A stretch of DNA of 64,000 bases from UBA4479 sp963974935 (GTDB taxonomy: Bacteria; Pseudomonadota; Alphaproteobacteria; Rhodospirillales; Casp-alpha2): NCBI GenBank assembly GCA_963974935.1, contig CAXBEV010000008.1:1-64000 (forward strand), given 5' to 3'. Positions within the stretch are counted from its first letter, which is position 1. Every line of letters begins with the position of its first letter. Shown one piece after another: positions 1 to 8,413 of the stretch. A model generated the notes under the pieces. The model saw only the letters and a list, made by a program, of their open reading frames with translations. It was not told the DNA's origin and ran no database searches. The translations under genes and the position numbers were made by a program.

Positions 1-90
1 GCGAGCTGACGGTCTGTTTATACGCAAAAAGCGACCATCTTTTAACGACTCACATCCATCATCTCGCTGAACAACACTCGACCATATAAT

Positions 91-167
91 TGGTGCGCCC
101 GGCAGGATTTGAACCTGCGACCCCAGGATTAGGAATCCTGTGCTCTATCCGACTGAGCTACGGGCGC
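91..167 (-). tRNA. tRNA-Arg (anticodon CCU)
   Basis: The minus strand folds into a full cloverleaf. The acceptor arms GCGCCCG and CGGGCGC pair, the T-arm is GCAGGTTCAAATCCTGC, and the anticodon loop TTCCTAA sits in a CAGGA/TCCTG stem, which gives anticodon CCT. The 3' CCA is encoded at 91-93. It reads AGG arginine codons. It is a lone tRNA, 65 bp downstream of a PagL-like gene on the same strand. The phage cassette starts 6 kb away, so nothing suggests this tRNA was its attachment site. Confidence 0.96.
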
Positions 168-232
168 CCAAGGTGTGCCAAAGCGTTCACGTCTTGATGC
201 CTACACCACACGTTTTGTTGCGGCAAGGTGCG

Positions 233-757
233 TCAGAATGCGAACAGGGTCAACGGTACAGACACATTCAACATCAGCGTTTCCGAGCCGGGGTTTTGCT
301 CATCAAGGTGCGCGTTGGATGAATGCGTGAAAGCGAGGCCGAGCCGGGATTTGTCTTTAAAGCGATACGCGACCTCGAGCCTGGAGCGAAAAATCAGCGG
401 ATAGCCAAGATCAAGTTTCTCCGTACCGCCACGCCACCACGTCGCGGCCAAGGACGGCTGCACGATCCAGTTGTCGCCGACCTGCAGATCGACCAGCAAG
501 CCTGCACCCAAAAACGTCATGCCGTTGGTCACGTAGGACGCATGCAAAAACGGTTTGAACCAGCCGAGCTGCGTATCGTCATGGTATTCGAGGGAGAATT
601 CAGGCGCGGCATCTTTGTCGGCTTTGATGTCGAACCAGCCCGCCGAATACGTCACATAGGCCGTATCTTTGGCGAGACTGAACAGGCTCTCCGCCGCCGT
701 CGCCGGCAACGAAATCGTCATCATAGCCGTAAATATAAGTGCGCGCGCGGCGACCAT
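233..757 (-). CDS. pagL: PagL-like lipid A 3-O-deacylase (acyloxyacyl hydrolase)
   Basis: This 174-aa protein has an N-terminal signal peptide (about residues 1-22, cleavage near ATAAES), as expected for an outer-membrane beta-barrel. The C-terminal third carries the family pattern: EVAYRF, then RLGLAFTHSSNAHLD, then NPGSE and a terminal aromatic residue. PagL enzymes remove the 3-O-linked acyl chain of lipid A with a His-Ser-Glu/Asp set. The HSSN segment supplies His and Ser, and the upstream Glu of EVAYRF is a candidate third residue. Length fits the family. It stands alone between tRNA-Arg and the iminopeptidase gene. The start has a G-rich Shine-Dalgarno at about 766. Confidence 0.8.
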   Translation of the reverse strand: MVAARALIFTAMMTISLPATAAESLFSLAKDTAYVTYSAGWFDIKADKDAAPEFSLEYHDDTQLGWFKPFLHASYVTNGMTFLGAGLLVDLQVGDNWIVQPSLAATWWRGGTEKLDLGYPLIFRSRLEVAYRFKDKSRLGLAFTHSSNAHLDEQNPGSETLMLNVSVPLTLFAF

Positions 758-844
758 TCGGGCCTGTCCCCCATCTGAGGAACACCTTAGATAGCGCCGA
801 ATCGGTAATCAATTCGAACCTGGAGCTATTTATTAAGTGTTTGA

Positions 845-1804
845 TTAAAAGCGTTCTTTAAGGCTTTCGGTGGCCCGAACCAGATGCGATCTGATGCCCG
901 GTTCCATCGCAGAGTGCCCTGCTTCGGCAACGATTCGATAATCGATCTCGGGCCATGCCTGCACCAGCGCATCCGCGGTGCTGATCGGGCAGACCATATC
1001 GTAGCGTCCTTGTACGACCACACACGGCATACCGCGCAACTTGGCAACGCTGTCGAGGATCTCGGTATCGCCGATAAAAACATCGTTCACGAAGAAATGT
1101 GCTTCGATCCGAGCCAGCGATAACGCGCCCGATGATGCCTGCGGCGGCGCCTCGCTAAACGTCGCCAGCAAGTTGGAGCACGAGGTCTCGTAGCCGGCCC
1201 AGTGCGCAGCGGCGGGCAAATGCACCTCGCTCGCCGAATCAGTCAAGCGGCGGTGATAGGCCGCTAAAAGATCATCCCGTTCATTTTCAGGAATGAATTC
1301 CGAAAACCGTCGCCAGGCTTCCGGGAAGACTTTGCGCATCCCATACAAGAACCACTCGAGCTCGGCGTTCGAGCCCAGGAAGATTCCGCGCAAGACCAAA
1401 CCCAAACATTGCGCGGTGTGGCGGATCGCATAGACCAACGCCAAGGTCGAACCCCACGAGCCACCGAACACCATCCATTTTTCGATATTTAAATGTGCGC
1501 GCAGCGCTTCGACGTCGCTGACCAAATGATCGGTGGTATTGGCGACGACCGACGCGAACGGCCTGGAACGTCCAGAGCCCCGCTGATCAAACACAACGAT
1601 CCGGTAAAATGCCGGGTCAAAAAATCGACGGTGCGCAGGGTTCGATCCGGCCCCGGGTCCACCGTGAAAAAACACCACGGGCGTGCCGTGCGGATTGCCC
1701 GATTGCTCATAATAAAGTCGGTGGCCATCGCCGACGTCGAGCGTGCCACGATCATACGGTTCGATCTTCGGATAAAGATCCATGTGTCGGGGTATCGTAT
1801 CCAT
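845..1804 (-). CDS. pip: Proline iminopeptidase (alpha/beta hydrolase, S33)
   Basis: This cytoplasmic exopeptidase releases N-terminal proline. The 319-aa product shows the family order: LYPKIEPYDRGTLDVGDGHRLYYE near the start, the oxyanion segment HGGPGAG, FDQRGSGRS, the nucleophile elbow GGSWGSTLAL, and near the end GRYDMVCP with the catalytic Asp followed by AGHSAMEPG with the catalytic His. Full length for the family. The start is uncertain. GTG 1807, ATG 1804 and ATG 1783 are in frame and none has a strong Shine-Dalgarno; 1783 gives the most family-like N-terminus. It follows the Nudix gene by about 50 bp and may be the last gene of that operon. Confidence 0.9.
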   Translation of the reverse strand: MDTIPRHMDLYPKIEPYDRGTLDVGDGHRLYYEQSGNPHGTPVVFFHGGPGAGSNPAHRRFFDPAFYRIVVFDQRGSGRSRPFASVVANTTDHLVSDVEALRAHLNIEKWMVFGGSWGSTLALVYAIRHTAQCLGLVLRGIFLGSNAELEWFLYGMRKVFPEAWRRFSEFIPENERDDLLAAYHRRLTDSASEVHLPAAAHWAGYETSCSNLLATFSEAPPQASSGALSLARIEAHFFVNDVFIGDTEILDSVAKLRGMPCVVVQGRYDMVCPISTADALVQAWPEIDYRIVAEAGHSAMEPGIRSHLVRATESLKERF

Positions 1805-1856
1805 CACCGCACTTTAACAACGCCCGAGCCGGGGCGCAAAAAATATGTAAGGCCGA

Positions 1857-2729
1857 TCAGCGGACGGGATACGACCCAGCGCGACCCAGGCGGAGCGCCT
1901 CGGTCACGTCGATATATTCGAAATCATCTGGTTTCAGCACACCATGTCGCACGGCAAAATCGATGATCACCAGGGCGGCATTGAACTTGAAATCATCGGT
2001 TTCACGGATGCGTGTCAAAACACCTTCAATCGGCCACAGATAAAAAGCATCGACCTCGCCGTCCGTCGGCACGGGCACAAATTCCTCCGGCAACACGATG
2101 TCATAGTTGAACAACACGTCGTGGCGCACACCTTCCGAACGCTCCGTCAGATACGAGATCGTGCCGACGGGCACTGCGCTTTTAGCAAGCTCTGCTGACA
2201 TCCCCGCTTCTTCGGCGCATTCCTTGATCAGGTTGTCGCGCACCGAAACCCCCACAGGCAAACCACCAGCCACAACTTGATCGAGCTTGCCCGGTCCGGT
2301 CGGCTTTTGCATCGAGCGCTTACCGATCCACATATGCATCCGGCCGTCTTTGACGACGACGCCGTTCAGATGCACGCCGTAGCCCATGGTACCCAGCAGC
2401 GGCACGGCGGCACGCTCGATGGTCAACAGCGGTGGCGCGTAAAAGCTTTCCGAGACCGGATAGTGTTCGTTGCGCCAACCTTTGATCCGACCGTCGTCAC
2501 GAAACTGAATCAGAATTTCCTCGACAGCGCGGGTGCGCGTGTCCGGCGTCGCCAATCGCGGATTTAGGCTGAGCCCTTTATCATCTGCGGCAAATACGTC
2601 TGAGAAGGTCGCCAGTTGTGACGCAACATCGTGAGTCACCTGCCCAACGGCAAACTCGTCAACTCGGAACGGCTGATATCGTGCCGGAGTAAATGCGGCG
2701 CACGCTTGAATCCGATCACGCAGACTCAT
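1857..2729 (-). CDS. DUF4743-Nudix hydrolase
   Basis: This 290-aa protein has an N-terminal DUF4743-like region and a C-terminal Nudix fold, a layout related to plant and fungal Nudix proteins annotated as thiamine pyrophosphokinase-related. Visible marks are GTMGYGVHLNGVV, MWIGKRS, PGKLDQVVAGG and the Nudix box GLPVGVSVRDNLIKECAEEAG, in which the RE..EE metal ligands are represented by the KECAEEAG segment. It probably hydrolyses a nucleoside-diphosphate-linked substrate; the exact substrate is unknown. I chose ATG 2729 over longer in-frame starts because it overlaps the upstream stop codon as ATGA, which indicates translational coupling. Confidence 0.85.
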   Translation of the reverse strand: MSLRDRIQACAAFTPARYQPFRVDEFAVGQVTHDVASQLATFSDVFAADDKGLSLNPRLATPDTRTRAVEEILIQFRDDGRIKGWRNEHYPVSESFYAPPLLTIERAAVPLLGTMGYGVHLNGVVVKDGRMHMWIGKRSMQKPTGPGKLDQVVAGGLPVGVSVRDNLIKECAEEAGMSAELAKSAVPVGTISYLTERSEGVRHDVLFNYDIVLPEEFVPVPTDGEVDAFYLWPIEGVLTRIRETDDFKFNAALVIIDFAVRHGVLKPDDFEYIDVTEALRLGRAGSYPVR

Positions 2730-3061
2730 GAGGGAATATCTGCAGCCGCCTTTTCCGATGTCAGCACTTTTTCGACCAGCCATTGACCGCGCAAGTCGTT
2801 GGCAAGCCGCCATGCGGTGTCCGCATCGGCGCCGGCCAACTGCAGATCAATGTGCATTAACTCGCCGTTTGCGCCGGCGCGTTCCGCATGCACATAGCTT
2901 GGCGTGATGGCGCGCTTGGTGAACGGCTCCAACACGCGGCTCAGCGTATGCGGATCGGTGGCCGCAACCACGGAAAAACACGCCGTGAATAACACGGTTT
3001 GTGGATCGATTTGCTTAGAGGGATGCGGGGCGTGTCCGGTATCGCCCAATAGGGAAGTCAT
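2726..3061 (-). CDS. Small ACT-like regulatory protein
   Basis: The 111-aa protein has a beta-alpha-beta-beta pattern resembling an ACT domain: FTACFSVVAATDPHTLSRVLEPF, then ITPSYVHAE, then MHIDLQLAG with a following helix. ACT domains usually bind small ligands such as amino acids, and stand-alone versions exist as regulatory subunits. No catalytic motif is visible. Its stop overlaps the Nudix start by ATGA, so the two are probably made together and may act on related metabolites. The ACT assignment rests on pattern only. Confidence 0.6.
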   Translation of the reverse strand: MTSLLGDTGHAPHPSKQIDPQTVLFTACFSVVAATDPHTLSRVLEPFTKRAITPSYVHAERAGANGELMHIDLQLAGADADTAWRLANDLRGQWLVEKVLTSEKAAADIPS

Positions 3062-3229
3062 AATCTTGTCCTTCGATAGCTTAAACGGTGAATGCGCAAA
3101 CGCGCTTCCCGGCGACCTCAGAGGGTCACCGGGTCTGTAATTCGACCGAATACAACTATCGAAAAAATATGTTCCATGCTCGGACCATAAGGCGATTTCG
3201 GCCCGATGGTCAAGGATTGCCGCAGTTGT

Positions 3230-3601
3230 TTAGCCGTTTGCAGCCCGGCGCTGGCGGTCATCGCGGGACGGTTTCACATAGGCGCGCGCGCAGTGGGTTT
3301 CACAGTACGGACGCCCTTCGGCGGCACCGTCACCGCAGAAATGGAAGTTGTCCGTCGCCGGATCGCCAATCGGCCATACGCACATGCCCGGACGAAGCTG
3401 CGCCATCGAGACGACATTGGTCTTTTTCTCGGGCTTCGGCTTGATCGGAGAACCACGCTTCGGCAGCCCCAAACGGTGCACTTTGCCGACCACAGCGTTT
3501 TTGGTGATCCCAAGGCGGTTGCCGATTTCGCTGGTCGTCAGCCCCTCGTTCCAAAGCGCGATCAACGATTTGATGTGTTCGGGTGTCCACTCGAAAGACA
3601 T
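3230..3601 (-). CDS. gcrA: GcrA cell-cycle regulator
   Basis: GcrA is an alphaproteobacterial transcription factor that recruits sigma70 RNA polymerase to methylated GANTC promoters. The 123-aa product has the diagnostic N-terminal DNA-binding helix-turn-helix (SFEWTPEHIKSLIALW, then LGITKNAVVGKVHRLGLPKR). The C-terminal sigma-interaction domain has cysteines in RPGMCVWPIGDP and FHFCG and in YCETHCARAY. It is shorter than the Caulobacter protein, mainly in the linker. I chose ATG 3601 because GAGGAGA lies just upstream; a longer in-frame start exists but has no support. It is divergent from methylmalonyl-CoA mutase across a 262-bp intergenic region. Confidence 0.95.
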   Translation of the reverse strand: MSFEWTPEHIKSLIALWNEGLTTSEIGNRLGITKNAVVGKVHRLGLPKRGSPIKPKPEKKTNVVSMAQLRPGMCVWPIGDPATDNFHFCGDGAAEGRPYCETHCARAYVKPSRDDRQRRAANG

Positions 3602-3683
3602 AAGCGTTCTCCTCGGTGTGCCTTTGCGGCACAAAATTGCCCTGATTACGTCAGACTATGCGCCCAACAATCCCTCAGAACAC

Positions 3684-3729
3684 ACCATATTTTGTTTTTT
3701 AACCGGGCGCAATCGCCAGATGTGGATAA
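3684..3729 (-). promoter_or_regulatory. gcrA promoter with adjacent consensus DnaA box
   Basis: On the minus strand, TTGCGC (3707-3712) and TATGGT (3684-3689) are separated by 17 bp, predicting transcription from about 3677. A perfect DnaA box TTATCCACA lies at 3721-3729, only 8 bp upstream of the -35 and centred near -48, a typical activator position. In Caulobacter DnaA activates gcrA, so this matches the known circuit. I see no GANTC methylation site anywhere in the intergenic region. Confidence 0.65.
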
Positions 3730-3790
3730 CTATACAATATTTAGTGGTTGACATAAAAAAAGCCATTTTCATCTTCGCATCTGCAAGATG

Positions 3791-3820
3791 TTGGCGGGAT
3801 GGGGGTCACGCGGATATAAT
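3791..3820 (+). promoter_or_regulatory. Promoter of methylmalonyl-CoA mutase gene
   Basis: TTGGCG (3791-3796) and a perfect TATAAT (3815-3820) are spaced by 18 bp. This places the start near 3827 and a leader of about 37 nt before the ATG at 3864. The ribosome-binding site GGAGGGAC lies at about 3850. Confidence 0.6.
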
Positions 3821-3863
3821 GCCGAGACCTACAGCGTGAGCGTGACATCGGAGGGACAGTAAC

Positions 3864-6014
3864 ATGGTCGACAAAAAGCCCGGCTTGGACGATTGGCGCG
3901 CCGCCGCCGAAAAAGACCTTAAGGGCGAAAGCGTCGACGCGCTGACCTGGCAGACGCCGGAAGGCATCGCCGTCAAACCGCTGTACACCGCCGCCGACCT
4001 GGAAGGTCTTGAGCATATTGAAACACTGCCGGGCTTCGCGCCTTTCCTGCGTGGGCCGCGCGCCACCATGTATGCCAATCGGCCTTGGACGATCCGCCAA
4101 TATGCCGGCTTTTCGACCGCTGAAGACTCCAACAAATTTTACCGGGAAAACCTCGCGGCCGGCCAAAAGGGCCTTTCCGTCGCATTCGACCTTGCGACCC
4201 ACCGAGGTTACGATTCCGATCACCCGCGGGTCGTCGGTGATGTTGGCAAAGCCGGCGTCGCCATCGACAGCGTTGAAGATATGAAATTACTTTTCGACGG
4301 CATCCCGTTGGATGAAATGTCGGTGTCGATGACCATGAACGGCGCGGTGTTGCCGGTGCTGGCGGGCTACATCGTCGCCGCCGAAGAACAAGGGGTGAGC
4401 GCCGACAAACTGTCCGGAACCATCCAGAACGATATTCTCAAAGAATTCATGGTGCGCAATACTTATATATATCCGCCCGAGCCCTCGATGCGGATCGTCG
4501 CCGACATTATCGCCTACACCGCGGAACATATGCCGCGCTTCAACTCGATTTCGATCTCCGGCTATCACATGCAAGAAGCCGGCGCGACGTGCGTGCAGGA
4601 ACTTGCCTACACGTTGGCTGACGGCGTCCAGTACGTCCGCGCCGCCGTGGCCAACGGGCTGAATGTCGATAAGTTCGCGCCGCGTTTGTCGTTTTTCTTT
4701 TGTATTGGCATGAACTTTTTCATGGAGGTCGCAAAGCTCCGCGCCGCCCGTCTGCTGTGGGCGGAATTGATGCAGGAATTCAAGCCGACCGATCCGCGCT
4801 CGTCGATGCTGCGCACGCACTGCCAAACGTCCGGCGTCTCGTTGACCGAGAAAGATCCGTATAACAATGTGGTGCGCACCACCATCGAAGCGATGGCAGC
4901 CGTCATGGGCGGCACCCAGTCATTGCACACCAACGCGATGGACGAAGCCATCGGCCTCCCGACCCGCACCTCGGCTAGAATCGCGCGCAACACGCAGCTG
5001 ATCATCGCCGAAGAAACCGGCATCCCGGCCGTGATCGACCCCATGGGGGGCAGCTATTATATCGAAAGCCTGACCGCTTCGATGGTCGCCGAAGCTAAAA
5101 AACTGATCGCAGAAGTGGAAGAGATGGGCGGTATGACCAAAGCCGTCGCCGCTGGCCTGCCGAAGCTTCGGATCGAAGAAGCGGCTGCGCGCAAACAGGC
5201 GCGCGTGGACCGGAGCGAAGAAGTCGTCGTCGGCGTCAACAAATACAAACGCGACGTCGAAGATGAGATCGACGTGCTCGACATCGACAACGACAAGGTC
5301 CGTGAAGGCCAAATCGCACGCCTGAAAAAGACCCGCGACAATCGCGACCAGGCCGCCTGCGATGCGGCTTTGGCCGCCCTGACCGACGCCGCCCAATCCG
5401 GCAAAGGCAACCTACTGGCGCTTGCCGTCGACGCGAGCCGCGCACGCGCTACCGTGGGTGAAATATCCGATGCGTTGGAAAGTGAATTCACACGATATCG
5501 TGCTGAAGTGAAATCGATTTCCGGCGTCTATGGCAGCGCCTATGACGGTGACGAAGCGTTCAAAAAAATCCGCGACGGCGTCGCAGCCTTCGCCGAAACT
5601 GAAGGCCGTCGCCCGCGCATGCTGGTCGTCAAAATGGGCCAGGACGGTCATGATCGAGGCGCCAAGATTATCGCCACCGCATTCGCCGACATCGGCTTTG
5701 ACGTCGACGTCGGCCCGTTGTTCCAAACACCTGAAGAAGCGGCTTTGGAAGCCATTGAAAACGACGTCCATGTGATCGGGATTTCGAGTCAGGCCGCAGG
5801 CCACAAAACATTGGTGCCGGCACTCATTGACGCACTCAAAGAGCAAGGCGCCGATGACATTATGGTGGTGTGCGGCGGCGTGATCCCGCAACAGGATTAT
5901 CAGTTCCTGTACGACAAAGGCGTCACCGCGATCTACGGCCCGGGCACCAACATTCCCACCGCCGCTGCCGAAATCCTGCACCACTTGTCCGACAAACGCG
6001 AAGCGGCAGAATAA
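3864..6014 (+). CDS. scpA: Methylmalonyl-CoA mutase, large subunit
   Basis: This adenosylcobalamin enzyme interconverts (R)-methylmalonyl-CoA and succinyl-CoA, the last step of propionyl-CoA assimilation. The 716-aa protein has the full catalytic barrel, including RPWTIRQYAGFSTAEDSN, FDLATHRGYDSDHPRV and the CoA-site segment RTHCQTSGVSLTEKDPYNNVVRT (cut here for length). The C-terminal B12 domain has the DxHxxG motif (GQDGHDRGAK, about residue 595) and the GVIPQQDYQFLYDKG end. Length equals the family norm for the catalytic subunit. No small subunit gene is adjacent, so this is either the homodimeric type or its partner lies elsewhere. It converges with the terminase gene of the phage cassette. 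Confidence 0.96.
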   Translation: MVDKKPGLDDWRAAAEKDLKGESVDALTWQTPEGIAVKPLYTAADLEGLEHIETLPGFAPFLRGPRATMYANRPWTIRQYAGFSTAEDSNKFYRENLAAGQKGLSVAFDLATHRGYDSDHPRVVGDVGKAGVAIDSVEDMKLLFDGIPLDEMSVSMTMNGAVLPVLAGYIVAAEEQGVSADKLSGTIQNDILKEFMVRNTYIYPPEPSMRIVADIIAYTAEHMPRFNSISISGYHMQEAGATCVQELAYTLADGVQYVRAAVANGLNVDKFAPRLSFFFCIGMNFFMEVAKLRAARLLWAELMQEFKPTDPRSSMLRTHCQTSGVSLTEKDPYNNVVRTTIEAMAAVMGGTQSLHTNAMDEAIGLPTRTSARIARNTQLIIAEETGIPAVIDPMGGSYYIESLTASMVAEAKKLIAEVEEMGGMTKAVAAGLPKLRIEEAAARKQARVDRSEEVVVGVNKYKRDVEDEIDVLDIDNDKVREGQIARLKKTRDNRDQAACDAALAALTDAAQSGKGNLLALAVDASRARATVGEISDALESEFTRYRAEVKSISGVYGSAYDGDEAFKKIRDGVAAFAETEGRRPRMLVVKMGQDGHDRGAKIIATAFADIGFDVDVGPLFQTPEEAALEAIENDVHVIGISSQAAGHKTLVPALIDALKEQGADDIMVVCGGVIPQQDYQFLYDKGVTAIYGPGTNIPTAAAEILHHLSDKREAAE

Positions 6015-6018
6015 GCCC

Positions 6019-6056
6019 CCTCACCTAACCTCTCCCCCCATACTGGGGGAGAGGAA
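6019..6056. repeat. REP-like hairpin between mutase and the phage cassette
   Basis: A C-rich repeat unit contains the inverted arms CCTCTCCCCC (6029-6038) and GGGGGAGAGG (6045-6054) with a 6-nt loop. No T-run follows on either strand, so it is not a classical terminator. It resembles dispersed CCCTCACC-type REP elements found in many proteobacteria. It lies between two convergent genes and could block transcription from both sides. It marks the left edge of the phage cassette. Confidence 0.55.
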
Positions 6057-6060
6057 TAAG

Positions 6061-7575
6061 CTAGACCTCGAAATCAGACGCCAGCGTCACTGGGCTAAGC
6101 CCCGCGCGCCAGGCTGTTTTTGAGCGCGCGCGTTCAGTACGGGTGCGGTCTTCGCGGGCCAGGCGCACAGGTTCGGCGAGCAAGCAGCCGGCGACGGCGT
6201 CCAAACCGTCATCGCGCCCCGATACGTCCGGGCGCCATTCGCGCATTTCGGTGACGAACGGGCTGGCCAAGGCACAGCGCGAGGCATGCAGACGGCCCGC
6301 CGCCAACACAGCATCGAAGGCTTCAAGAATACGATCAACCTTGTTGCGGCTAGACGTATGTTCGATCACGGCGCAGGCGAGACTGGCACGGTTCAACTCG
6401 CGCCGAAACAGACCCGGCAAAAACTTACCGACACCGTTGGTCTCAATACTGACCGCGGGAACAAAATGACGCCGCGCAAAGGCGACGGCTTGGCGGCAGA
6501 GTTGGGTGGCCTCGTCAATTTCATCGGCAAGCCCCGGTCGAAATGACAGATAATCAACCCCGTGCAACCAGTAATCGCCATCCGCATCCGTAAACACGGC
6601 GGCAATCACGCAACCGTCACCGGCCGGACGCCCCCGCGTATCCGGGCGCCCAAAGCTCGGGTCCCAAAAGCACGATGCCGAAACCAAACGCTTGCCACCC
6701 AAGGTCAAGATCGGCTCGCCATTGCCTTCACGGTATTCAAGCTCGTGGTCGTATGGCTTGAGGCGATCGGGGTCGAGCCTGGAGTCAATCACGTTGGCGG
6801 GTTCAAGCAGCATTTGACTTTGAAATTTTGCTGGACCGGCGCGGCGACGGATCGCCTCGATACGAGACCGTGGAAATCGCGCCGGCCAGCGGCTTTCACC
6901 GGCACTGTCATAGATCGGCAACACCAGGCGCTTGAAGCCGTCCAGATACGGACGCTCTTCCCCGGTCTCCGGGCGGCAGGTGTCGGCGTAGATCGAATGA
7001 TAAGTGTGCGGCGTGCCGACATATAATGTGAGACCGCCCGGCACCAACACGAAATCGATCTCGTCTAACCGCGCGCGGAGGTCGATCCGCTTGCCGGGCG
7101 TATCGCAACTGTTCGGCACTTCGACGTCGTCACAAATCACCACGTCGGCGCGCGACCCGGTGACGTTGGCACCGATGCCTTTGGCGAGCATCGACGGGTC
7201 ACGGTGTTCGCGGGCCCGGGTCACGGTGAAGCGGTCCGATGCCCATTCGTCGGCGGCCTTTGGACGCAAGCTGGGCGTCAGCGGATGGCGTTCCAAAATG
7301 CGCCGGACGTTGCGAACCATCTTCGTTGCGAGTTGATGATCGGCGGCCAACACCAAAATTCGCAGTTCCGGATCACATGTTAAAAGCCATGCCGCGTATA
7401 AGCCGACCAACGTCGACTTCCCGGAGTTGCGGAACGCCATCAACAGTAAATTCCGTTCCGCCTCAGCGATATCTGCCGACAACCAGGATGCAATTTGAAA
7501 ATGCAGATCCGGCGTCGTCATGCCCTGCACCTCATTCCAGGACGCCACAAAAACCGGGAACGGGCATGCACTCAT
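6061..7575 (-). CDS. Phage terminase large subunit (T7 gp19-like)
   Basis: This is the packaging motor and nuclease. The 504-aa protein has a Walker A-type P-loop (FRNSGKSTL, about residues 48-56), Walker B (ADVVICDD, 143-150) and the coupling motif YVGTPH (185-190). Its C-terminal RNase H-like nuclease supplies acidic residues in CFWDPSFG, SIETNG and DDGLDAVAG. All motifs are intact, so the enzyme looks functional. The ATG overlaps the stop of the 117-aa gene as ATGA, which suggests translational coupling, as expected for a small-large terminase pair. It is the last gene of its transcription block and ends against a REP-like hairpin. Confidence 0.92.
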   Translation of the reverse strand: MSACPFPVFVASWNEVQGMTTPDLHFQIASWLSADIAEAERNLLLMAFRNSGKSTLVGLYAAWLLTCDPELRILVLAADHQLATKMVRNVRRILERHPLTPSLRPKAADEWASDRFTVTRAREHRDPSMLAKGIGANVTGSRADVVICDDVEVPNSCDTPGKRIDLRARLDEIDFVLVPGGLTLYVGTPHTYHSIYADTCRPETGEERPYLDGFKRLVLPIYDSAGESRWPARFPRSRIEAIRRRAGPAKFQSQMLLEPANVIDSRLDPDRLKPYDHELEYREGNGEPILTLGGKRLVSASCFWDPSFGRPDTRGRPAGDGCVIAAVFTDADGDYWLHGVDYLSFRPGLADEIDEATQLCRQAVAFARRHFVPAVSIETNGVGKFLPGLFRRELNRASLACAVIEHTSSRNKVDRILEAFDAVLAAGRLHASRCALASPFVTEMREWRPDVSGRDDGLDAVAGCLLAEPVRLAREDRTRTERARSKTAWRAGLSPVTLASDFEV

Positions 7576-7925
7576 GTTTCGATCTCCGTTTCTGATGGAT
7601 TGTCGTTGTCGTCAATCGCGGCGCCGGCGTAAGCACTGTAAGCTGCCTCGGCCCGCGCACGAACGGCATCAAGCGCACCCTCAGTATCCGGTGGAGAAAC
7701 GTCGTCCCCGAGCGCGCCTTGCAACTTTAAAAGCACTTCAATGTGTTGCAGCGCTGCCTTGCACGCAGCTTGGTGTTGTTGGAAGGCCCGCGCGTCTTCG
7801 GGGATATCTGCCCCAGCATGGGCCTGATACGTCTCGACCGCATCGATTAAAGCTTGTGGCAGGGCCGCGACCAGCACAGCCCGCCCGGCATCTACGGATG
7901 CCGGGCCTTTGCGTGAAGGCGTCAT
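7572..7925 (-). CDS. Phage protein, candidate small terminase subunit
   Basis: The 117-aa protein is mostly helical and Ala-rich with an acidic tail (IDDNDNPSETEIET). I recognise no motif. Position is the main clue: it lies directly upstream of and overlaps the large terminase gene by 4 nt, where short-tailed phages usually encode the DNA-recognition subunit. A basic N-terminus (TPSRKG) and a central helical region would be compatible with that role, but a helix-turn-helix is not obvious. Treat the function as a positional inference. Confidence 0.6.
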   Translation of the reverse strand: MTPSRKGPASVDAGRAVLVAALPQALIDAVETYQAHAGADIPEDARAFQQHQAACKAALQHIEVLLKLQGALGDDVSPPDTEGALDAVRARAEAAYSAYAGAAIDDNDNPSETEIET

Positions 7926-7939
7926 CGTACATTCCCGCC

Positions 7940-8380
7940 TTATGTTTTCTTTGGCATCATGTTGATCGCCTTGCCAGCGGTGCCAACGATGCTACTGACG
8001 ATGCTGTTTTGCGTTTGCAACAAATTTTGCCGATTACGCGCACTTTGGTTTGCACGCAGGTTTTCGATGCCGAGTTCATTGAGGCCCTGATTGTCGGCGA
8101 TTTGCTCGTCGGTGCGCGCCGCAATACCATCGACGACACTCGCCGCAGACCCGCTTGCTGAGCCGACGCCACGCGCGCCAAACCCGGCACGCGCCGACGC
8201 CTGTTCTTGTTTCTGTTTGTCGCGCTGTTGTTTTTCTTGAATGCGCTGCTGCGCGTTCTGCGCCTCAATTTGCCGATTCATCGCGGCGTTTTGCATTTTA
8301 ATTTGTGCGCGTGCCTGAGCGCGTTGCTGTGCGATGCTGACGGCGGTTGTTACGGCCATAACGGCCAATTCCGTGCCCAT
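7940..8380 (-). CDS. Internal virion protein (T7 gp14-like)
   Basis: The 146-aa protein starts with a hydrophobic segment (MGTELAVMAVTTAVSIA), continues with a long Gln/Ala/Arg-rich helix (about residues 18-65), and has a Gly/Ala-rich middle (GARGVGSASGSAASV) followed by an Asn-rich helix. This layout is typical of short-tailed phage internal core proteins that are ejected with DNA to cross the envelope. It follows the nozzle gene and has a strong AGGAGAC ribosome-binding site. The family assignment is by architecture, not by a catalytic motif. Confidence 0.65.
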   Translation of the reverse strand: MGTELAVMAVTTAVSIAQQRAQARAQIKMQNAAMNRQIEAQNAQQRIQEKQQRDKQKQEQASARAGFGARGVGSASGSAASVVDGIAARTDEQIADNQGLNELGIENLRANQSARNRQNLLQTQNSIVSSIVGTAGKAINMMPKKT

Positions 8381-8413
8381 TTTTCGTCTCCTATAATGCG
8401 TCCATAAAAAGAG

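Noticed and set aside
91..167. tRNA-Arg as phage attachment site
   Set aside because: It is 6 kb from the cassette with five host genes in between, and no tRNA 3'-end copy is seen at the other cassette edge.
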